From Dacryopinax spathularia (Eukaryota; Basidiomycota; Dacrymycetes; Dacrymycetales; Dacrymycetaceae), in contig JBBPFI010000010.1 of assembly GCA_037974965.1 (NCBI GenBank), positions 1-64,000 on the forward strand: 64,000 bases of DNA. Reading direction: 5' to 3'. The notes under the pieces are model-generated. The model did not search any database. It was given only the letters and a program-made list of their open reading frames with translations, and was not told where the DNA came from. The position numbers and the translations under genes are program-made. How positions within the stretch are numbered: position 1 is the stretch's first letter; each line of letters starts with the position of its first letter. Below, one piece after another: positions 57,017-64,000 of the stretch.

Positions 57017-60000
57017 CTAGTCGTCATCGTCGCTCAACTCAATCTGTGACGTCGAGTATCAGCACACCAAGGAACGCACGAACAGAAGGAGCAGAAGGGG
57101 CGGAAGCGGCCAGGACTCACCGACTGGATCTTCCCCCTCGCTCTGCTAGCGGCCGCTCTCCCCGTCCTTTGCGTCTGAGTAGGCGCAAAGCTCAGCTGTG
57201 ACTGAGTCGCTCTCCCGGCTGGTGCTCGTTTCGAACTACTCGTAGCGGATTTCTTCGCAGCGGGCGTCTTCTTCGCCGGCGCGCTAGAAGTACGGGAATG
57301 AGTCGCCACAGTCCAATCAGGATGGAAGGAAGGGACGTACTCCCAGATAGCGGTACGCGAGCTCGACTTCTTCGTTTTCGCTTTCGGCGCTTCTTCTTCC
57401 TCCTCGTCCTGCTCTACGGGGCTCTCCGGCACCTCCTCGACCTCTTCGTCCGAGTCTGCGGTGAACTACACGTGGAGATAAGCATCAGAGTCGATCCTCC
57501 CAATTCTGGGGGTGAGAGATAAGGACCGTACCAGAGGAGTCGCTCGCGATTTGCCCCTTGCTTTGGAAGCAGTAGCGGCGGCCTTCTGCGTGCTGCTACT
57601 CGCTGTGGCGGTCGCTCGGCCCTTCCCTTTGCTAGCAGCGGTAGAGCGAACAGGTGCATCATCCTCAAAATCGTCATCCTCGTTATTATCGCCATTCATC
57701 ATCGAGTCGTCCGATTCTTCAGCCCGGCGCCGATCTTTGACCTTGCCGTTCTGGATTGGCTAACGCGGACGCAGTCAGCATATGTACCACTTTAAGGCGA
57801 GGGGAAGGAAAGCAGAGTGGGTTACTTTAGTAGTAGCGATCCTCCTCACTTCTTCCTCCTCTTCCTCGTCGTCCTCATCCTGCTCGTCAGCAGCCCGTTC
57901 CTTCTCGAACCTCTTCTCTTCCAGTTCTTTCATCCGCTCGAACTACATCATTCCATATCGTATCAGCCGAGGGCCACCCACAGGCTAGCTTTGGAGAGAG
58001 GAGAAGGGAAGGGACTGACCTGTTCTTGCAGGATATTCTCGTTGTCCACGTTCACGCCTTTAGACTTCGCGATCTCGTTATGCATCTTCTTCAGTGTCTT
58101 CTGTACGAACCTATCGAATCAGTCAGCCATAGCCGTTCCACCAGATCCACGACAAGCTGCAGCAAATCGTAGGCAGCAGAGAGCAGCACCAGCACCACCA
58201 GCACCAGCACCAGCAGCAAGCACCAGCAAGCAGCAACAACAACAACAAGCAGCAGAAACCAGCAGCAGCGGCAAAACCAAGCAAGCGACGACAGCAACCC
58301 AACTCACTCAGAAATCGAATGCGTATCATCCTTATCCACATAATTCATCACCGCATTACTCATCCCATTCTCCGCGAGCAACTCCAGACTCTGAGCTTTC
58401 AGGTATTCATTAACAAGTGCAGAAACCCGGATGCGGCTGAATTTTTCGGAGGTGGGGAGGTCGGGGTCGATCAGGTCGGAGAGGTCGGGCGCTGAGGGGA
58501 GGGTTTTGCGCGCTGCTAGGGGCGGGGTTAGCTGCTAGAACAGGGAGAGGGTCGAGGAAGGGGAGGGGAGGGGGAAGAGGAAGAGGAAGAGGGGAGGGGA
58601 GGGAAGGGAAGGGGAGAGGAGAGAAAGGGGGAAAGAGGGGCGTACCGATCTGTTTCTGCCGAGTAAACACCAACATATCCTTCGGATTCGCAACTTTGCC
58701 CGTAAACTCCTGCCCGAACCTGATGGGGTTCGACATCCCCGGCACGCCCGTCGTGTCCACCCTCAGCCTCACAAGCGGCAACATCTTCTCCCCTTCCCCC
58801 TCCCTGTTCTCCTCCGCCTGCCCCTGCCCTCGCTCAGCAGCCGCCCGCCGGATCTTCTCCTCCTGTTCCCTATTAGCGCGCGTGATGAGCTGCACAGCCC
58901 GTTTCTTGAGAAACTTCGTGATGCTCGCTTGGTCGTCAGGCTCGATATTGTTTTCTTTCAGAGCGGGGAGGAGGGCAATGGTCTCCATTACGAATGGGCG
59001 GACTGTGCGCAGCTCGAGCGGGGTGAGCTCGAATTTCTTGCCGAGGATCTCGACTAGGGCGACGTATCTGTCTCGGCTCTCAGCACCAATTCGGACGGAT
59101 GACACCGATACCGATGTGGCAGATAGATAGGAGATGAAGGGATGGGGAGGGACGCACTTTGTAAGAGACTCGCCTTCGGCTAGGGAAGTTGCCACGGACG
59201 ACCCGGGCTGGGTGATGAGGTACGGTTTGCCCGCCACGGGCTCGGGGATGATGCGGCAGTCGTGTTCGTGGCCCCATACGACCAGGTCTACCCGCTCGTC
59301 AAACATCGTCTCCGGGACCGACTCCTGCGGACCATGCTTGACCCTGTCCCCAATAGCACATTTATATAAGCCACACACAACCATGCTGAGAGAAGAGAAG
59401 AGAAGAGAAGAGAACAGAAGAGAAGAGGAAGGGCAAGCGCAGACTCACCGATTCTGATGAATCAACAGCAGGTTAAACCACTCCCTCTCGTCGTCCGGCA
59501 TGTACATCCTCACCCTATTGCTCCTAAGCTCATAATGCATCCTCGTATCCTTCACATTCCCGATCCCGTATATCGCCAGATGTGACCTCCCCTTCCGGAG
59601 CAGGACGGGCTTGACGAGCAGCCCTTCGTTGGTCGCGGACTCGTCCGTGTGGGGAAGGTCGGATTTGCCGATATAGTTGACGAGGCCGGTGACGGATAGG
59701 AGGTCCATCGCGGATAGCGCACCGGCCTACATTCACACACCACACCAGGATGAGCAGGGAAGCGTTGAGAGCGGCGATCGAAGAGGGAAAGGGGAAGGAG
59801 GCGTACAGGTCCCGTGCCTTGCGGATCATCGTGGTTCCCATGTATCGAGAACACCGGGATCCCAACGTTCAGATTCGGATCTTCGGCATTAATGCCCGGG
59901 AACCTGTCCTCCTCAGTCAGCCCCCAATCGCCCAATCGCCCAATCCCGCTTATCGCCCAGCTAAGGAGAAAGAGAGGACGCACGAGAAGCCCTCGGCTTT

Positions 60001-60430
60001 CCCTTCGTCTGGGTCGCTCAGGAGCTCAAACTCGACGGGTTTGCTGCCCATCGTGTATTCTCTGAGGAGGGCGATCGTCTGGTAGAGCACGTCCCTGCTC
60101 GGCCTGTTTTCGTGGAACAGGTCTCCAGCGAGAACTATCATGTCCACCTACCCTCCGCGTCAGCCGTATGCTCCGCACGCGCTCGGAGGACAATGTATGC
60201 GCTTGGAGAAGGAGCATATAGTATACGACGGCGCACCTCATGTTTAACAGCCAACTGCAGGATCTCGCGGAACGTGTTGATGCTGTCTTGCCCGCGGATG
60301 GGGTCGCGTTCGTTATACCCAATATGGTTGTCAGTAGCGAGGAGGATACGGAATGTGTCTTCTGGATCTGCAGCTGGCTGTCAGCTATCCCCCTGTCGGG
60401 CTATTGGAGAGGAAGGGAACTGACGATCAT
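57017..60430 (-). CDS. MRE11 DNA-repair nuclease
   Basis: About ten exons. The N-terminal exon joins MI to [20 protein letters not shown] across a 47-nt intron, giving motif I (DNH). Next come [38 protein letters not shown], and [16 protein letters not shown]; all manganese-binding and catalytic His/Asp positions are kept. [14 protein letters not shown] and the capping domain ([20 protein letters not shown]) follow. The C-terminal third is acidic and basic low complexity ending IELSDDDD, as in Mre11 tails that bind DNA. Mre11 with Rad50 and Nbs1 processes DNA double-strand breaks and telomere ends in the nucleus. The ATG at 60430 is inferred from in-phase splicing; the first coding exon would be only 6 nt. 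Confidence 0.93.
58173..58273. repeat. AGC/AAC trinucleotide repeat in an MRE11 intron
   Basis: Degenerate CAGCAC, AGCAAG and AACAAC units, on the plus strand, within an intron of about 190 nt, four times the usual intron length of this genome. Confidence 0.8.
58537..58645. repeat. Purine-only tract in an MRE11 intron
   Basis: GGGGAGG- and GGAAGAG-type runs with almost no pyrimidine on the plus strand, hence a C/T tract in the sense strand of MRE11. It could form triplex or simply strengthen the 3' splice site. A second AAGAG repeat lies at 59386-59430. Confidence 0.8.
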
Positions 60431-60784
60431 GGGGTATTGTTGAGGGTGGTGGTCGTGGTGGTCTGCGTTACGGTTCTTTCTCAGTACGAGCTCTGGGAGA
60501 ATATTAGCTGTCGCCTTACGGTGATGCCGACATGGTATCCGACTAATAATAGCGTTACAGCAACCACACCACGATCAGTAGAAAGTTGTCCAACGCTCAC
60601 TCGACCACAATGACTGGAACGCGACCGTGACGCGCATCACCGATCACACTCCGATCACTCACCCTACCCTGAGCGCTAGGCTCTCCTTACGTTGACCTTC
60701 TACTGTACACTTCGCTGCTCACCGGTACCAGTACTATCCCACCTTCAGCTGTATAACAAACCTGCCAGCAAATAAGAGGTTAAG
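60431..60784. promoter_or_regulatory. Divergent promoter, MRE11 and KPWE protein
   Basis: 354 bp between the two divergent start codons. If MRE11 has an extra upstream leader exon it lies here. No clear TATA box is near either start. Confidence 0.45.
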
Positions 60785-61641
60785 ATGTCCACTACGTCCC
60801 AGCCAACCCCGCAGGACGCGTTCCAAGCCTACCCCTTCTCCCTCGACCCAGACTTCCAGGTCCGTTCACCTCCTCACCCTACCTCCCCTACCTCCCATAC
60901 CTACGCCCACGCCCACGCCCTTTCCTCCCCTCCCACCTTCCTCCGAACTAAGCACTCACTCCCTTTCCTCACACCCTGACCCTGAGATTAGCCACTGACA
61001 ACCGACCCAGGCAGGCCTCCGGTCAATCCTATCTACCGCCCCTCCCGACTCCGACACGCAACACCTAACCGAGCAAGCCAAGATCTTCTACTGGGAACAC
61101 AAGACCGGCTTGTCCCTCTCACTCTCCTCCCCGGTACCGCCCTCCCCTCTCCCTCCTGTCTCCTCCGGCGCTCCTCCAACCGCAGCGCAAACCCCACCAC
61201 CTCCCCATCCCTCAGCGCCCGAAATGGCGAAAATGGTGAAAGACGAGCTCGTACAGCCCCACCCCCATCCTAGCATACCTGGAAACACGGCGGACGCCCC
61301 TTACCCCCTCTCCTTTGCAGAGCTCGCAAGGCTCATCCAGGAAAATCGGGTCGACCTGATACCCAATAATGATCTTATCCCCTCTACCGTACTCGTAAGT
61401 CCTTGTCTTTCCGCCTCTCTTCACTGCCACTCTCTCTCGCTATGGGAGTGCGAAGTGCAAAGCTGGGGAGGACATGTGATGCTGATTGTGGATTTGGGCA
61501 CAGGAAGGCCAATCCAGCGAAAGTACCCTCCCCCCACCCCAGAAGCCGTGGGAACGTTCCACCGCCGCCGCCGCCGCCGCCACCGCTCACGCCCAAACCG
61601 GCTCGGGACAAGCAGAGCAGGAAGATCTCGCACAACACTAA
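60785..61641 (+). CDS. KPWE-motif protein, candidate Pex39 peroxin
   Basis: Exons 60785-60859, 61011-61394 and 61504-61641 give 198 aa, all joins in phase. The N-terminal part reads YPFSLDPDFQAGLRSIL, then AKIFYWEHKTG. After a Pro-rich linker comes YPLSFAELARLIQENRVDLI, then IPSTVLEGQSSESTLP, then PPPQKPWERST. This order (helical LI-box, P..IP..VL box, KPWE) matches a fungal family of short proteins. From memory the family corresponds to the recently reported peroxin Pex39 (yeast Yjr012c, human C6ORF226), which helps Pex7 import PTS2 proteins into peroxisomes. The Ala-run (GCC repeats) and GQAEQEDL tail after KPWE are low complexity. Divergent from MRE11. Confidence is high for the gene and moderate for the name. 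Confidence 0.75.
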
Positions 61642-61752
61642 TCGATCCCTTCACTTCACTTCACGTTAACATAAACATAAAGACAACATAGACTATTACA
61701 CGCCCCTCCCCTTTCTCAACGTTGGTATACCACCCCCGCTCAACCTTCACCA

Positions 61753-61870
61753 CCTCGCACCTCGCACCCCGCATCTCGCACCTCGCACCTCGCACCTCGC
61801 ACCTCGCACCTCGCACCCCGCATCTCGCACCTCGCACCTCGCACCTCTCATCTCGCCCCCCGCACCTCGC
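61753..61870. repeat. 7-bp minisatellite (CACCTCG)n
   Basis: About 17 tandem copies of CACCTCG with CACCCCG and CATCTCG variants, between the KPWE-protein and ArfGAP genes. A larger unit of about seven copies is itself repeated (CACCCCGCATCTCG occurs near 61765 and 61814). It is intergenic in the 282-bp convergent spacer, so it may lie in one of the 3' UTRs. Confidence 0.9.
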
Positions 61871-61923
61871 AGCCAGCCAAAAGAGAACAGAAGAGAATGA
61901 GAAAGGAGGAAGCAGGAAACCGC

Positions 61924-63954
61924 TCATCGCTGGAACGGATTGGTGTTGATCCGGGGCATCATCCCGCTCGCAAAAGCGCCCAAACTCCCCTGTCCTCCCT
62001 GTCCTCCCTGTCCTCCTTGTCCTCCCTGTCCTTCCTGCTGCTGCTGCTGCTGTTGGAGCTGTGCTTGCTGCTGCTGGAGCTGTACTTGGGTGTGGGCGAA
62101 CGGACTGGTGGATAGGGCGAAGGGAGATGTGGATGGTTGTTGGGCGAATGGGCTGGAGGGTTGGGCGAATGGGCTGGAGGGTTGGGCGAACGGGCTTGTG
62201 GAGGGTGCGAATGGGCTTGTTGGGTGCGCAAATGGACTCGCGGGTTGCGCAAAGGGAGAAGCTTGTGGTTGCGCAAAGGGACTTGCTTGAGGTTGGGCGT
62301 ACTGCATTTGCTGGAACGGCGCACTCGAAGGCTGGAAAGGAGACGTCCCCGGCTGGGTATACTGCCCAAACGGAGACGTCCCCCCCGCCGCCGCAGGTCC
62401 ATAAGCCTGCCCGAAGGCTGATGTCCCTCCTCCTCCTTGCTGCTGCTGCTGCTGCTGTTGTTGTTGTTGCAAGTAGCCACTAGACGGAGAAGGAGAGAGA
62501 AAAGACTGAGCGGAGGGAGAGGGGGAGGGGGAGGGGTTGAAGTACCCCGTCCCCGTCCCGGTCTGCTGCTGCTGCGGGAGGGGGATAGGGATATTGATGG
62601 GCGTTACGCTGGCGGGTGAGGTAGCTTGTAGGAACGCGCTCTGCTGTTGTTGCTGTTGTTGTGGGGCAAAGAAAGGGTTCATCCCTGTCGCCTGAACGGT
62701 CAGCGCTGGCGTCCCGGCTTGACCCGCTAGGGGAAGCGACACGCTCCTGGACGGACTTCTTGCCAGCCCCGCGAATGTCGAGGGATAGTTGGGGGTTTGG
62801 AACGCCTGGAAAGGGTTCCCCGGACTTGGAGGTGGGAGCGAGGGGGGTTGGTGTGGGGCTAGTGGGGTACCGGTTTGGAGTGCCATCAGCTCCCCGTACA
62901 CTGGGCTAGCTGGGTGGAGCGCGGACGGAGTAGGCGGCTGCATAGGGCGTTGCGGTGGTGGAAGTTGGGGCGGGAGCTGGAGCTGGATCGGCGGTTGTTG
63001 TTGTTGTTGTTGTTGTTGTTGCTGAGGCGGGAACTGAGCTGGGCGTGGTGACGGAGCCGGGCGAGGCGGCGGTTGTTGTTGGGAGAACGGCGGTCCCCTT
63101 GCGGGACTCTCATTGGCGGGTATAGGCGGCGGACTCGGTTTGTTCGCCAGCATAGCGGGCAGCGGAGCCGTGCGACTCCTCACTACTCTCTCCCCTCTCT
63201 CACTCCCGCTCCCACTCCCGCTCACATGCCCGTACGTGTCCTTAGGCGGCGGCACCGGCAGCAGCCCATTCGCCCTCTTTTCCTGCTGCGCCGCCGCCCC
63301 CGAACTCGAGGCAGAGGAAGCGGAAGGGGGAGCGACGAATTTCTTATACTCGTATTTTGCCCTGATGTATTTCTCGAGCTCGCTGTCCCGCTCAGAGTCT
63401 TCCATATTTGTTGGAGGAGGGTTGCGCCGCTCGTCGGGGTTGTAGTACGCGTTGGACTTGATGTTGCCCATGTTTTTCATGCTCTGCGTGCTGGACATCA
63501 GCGAAGGCTCTTGAACATGAAAGCAGAGCAGAGCAGAGCGGGGGAGAGAAGAGCAGAGGAGGGTGGGGAGCGCACCTCGACCTGCTCGCGTGTCCAACTA
63601 TCGAGCGTCAAGCTCTTCCTGCGCATACACTCAGCCCCTCCCTTCCCCTTCCTTCCAGCAGCACTAGAAAAGCGCAAGGACGTACACCTTCGTAATATGC
63701 GTCCCGATCTTCCGATGCACGCTCGCGCACTGCACGCAGAGAAATATCCCTAGGTTCCAGCTGGCCCAGCGGGGAAGGCGGGCTTTACAGTCCGCGCATA
63801 CGTCTACCCAGTGCCATGCGTGAGCCAAGACGGTAAGAAAGCGCGGGGAAGCGGGGAAGGGAAAGGAAAGGGGCATACCGTTCCCTGGCTGCTGGGCGAG
63901 TTCGAGCAGCATACGCTGATGTCGCTCCGCTGTTACTTTACTTATCCCGCTCAT
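61924..63954 (-). CDS. ArfGAP with Gln/SPF-rich tail
   Basis: Four exons from ATG 63954 to stop 61924, about 610 aa. After MSGISKVTAERHQRMLLELA the zinc finger CADC-x16-CVQC of the ArfGAP domain is formed across an intron at 63794-63877. The arginine finger lies in ASVHRKIGTHITKV, followed by KSLTLDSWTREQVE and SMKNMGNIKSNAYYN. The remaining 430 residues are disordered and contain poly-Gln runs, many SPFAQP-like repeats and three NPF words (NPFQAFQ, NPFFAP and the C-terminal NPFQR). NPF is the ligand of EH domains, as in Pan1/Ede1 endocytic proteins. Resembles yeast Age2 or the SMAP group, regulating Arf GTPases in vesicle traffic. A GGQGGQ run precedes the end. Confidence 0.92.
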
Positions 63955-64000
63955 CTTTTGGGTATTATCCTGCTTCAGGAGGGGTAACGAAGACAGTCCA

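Noticed and set aside
61753-61870. CRISPR-like array
   Set aside because: Units are 7 bp with no spacers; it is a minisatellite in a eukaryotic genome.

Overview
This window reads as one end of a basidiomycete chromosome, most likely Agaricomycotina and possibly Tremellomycetes-like (the class is an inference from general gene style). TTAGGG-type telomere repeats (CCCTAA on this strand, 601-685) cap the left end. Behind them lie single-copy eukaryotic genes cut by many short introns, mostly 45-60 nt, with GT..AG ends and CTGAC/CTAAC-like branch sites. Exon joins given here were worked out by eye from reading frame, splice sites and family alignment from memory. No rRNA or tRNA gene was recognised.

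Layout. 1-600 is an almost pure C tract that may be a sequencing artefact. 601-2700 is telomere, a small acidic gene pressed against it, and a 20-bp tandem repeat. 2.7-12 kb holds a serine-rich disordered protein, a 479-bp MITE-like element with terminal inverted repeats and a 9-bp target duplication, and a tandem pair of paralogous basidiomycete proteins. 12-22 kb is a secretory block: two secreted amidases flank a membrane-anchored histidine acid phosphatase and Hikeshi/OPI10. 22-41 kb holds DGK1-like lipid kinase, three medium-chain reductase paralogues (two adjacent, one 13 kb away), zuotin, mitochondrial [2Fe-2S] ferredoxin, pyroglutamyl peptidase, an NCS1 nucleobase transporter and an F-box/LRR-like protein. 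41.7-51.8 kb is the most striking part: two copper-fist transcription factors, transcribed in opposite directions, on either side of a leaderless manganese superoxide dismutase. 52-64 kb holds GDP-mannose pyrophosphorylase, MRE11, a short KPWE-motif protein resembling the recently described peroxin Pex39, and a glutamine-rich ArfGAP.

How genes may work together. Copper-fist factors in other fungi swap Cu/Zn-SOD for Mn-SOD when copper is scarce, so the copper-fist/Mn-SOD/copper-fist arrangement could be a self-contained copper-sparing oxidative-stress locus. The intergenic region between the SOD and one factor carries two identical TTTGCTCCTC words that contain the core of the yeast Mac1 site. 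The two factors share an unusual gene structure (an ATG-only first coding exon and a 29-nt second exon), which points to common descent. The secreted amidases and phosphatase suggest scavenging of nitrogen and phosphate outside the cell, a common theme near chromosome ends. The remaining genes are housekeeping.

Gene-poor stretches (5.2-8.5, 36.8-39.9, 45.8-49.7 and 54.0-57.0 kb) were read on both strands; they yielded the MITE, an AT-rich hairpin island and a few weak open frames.
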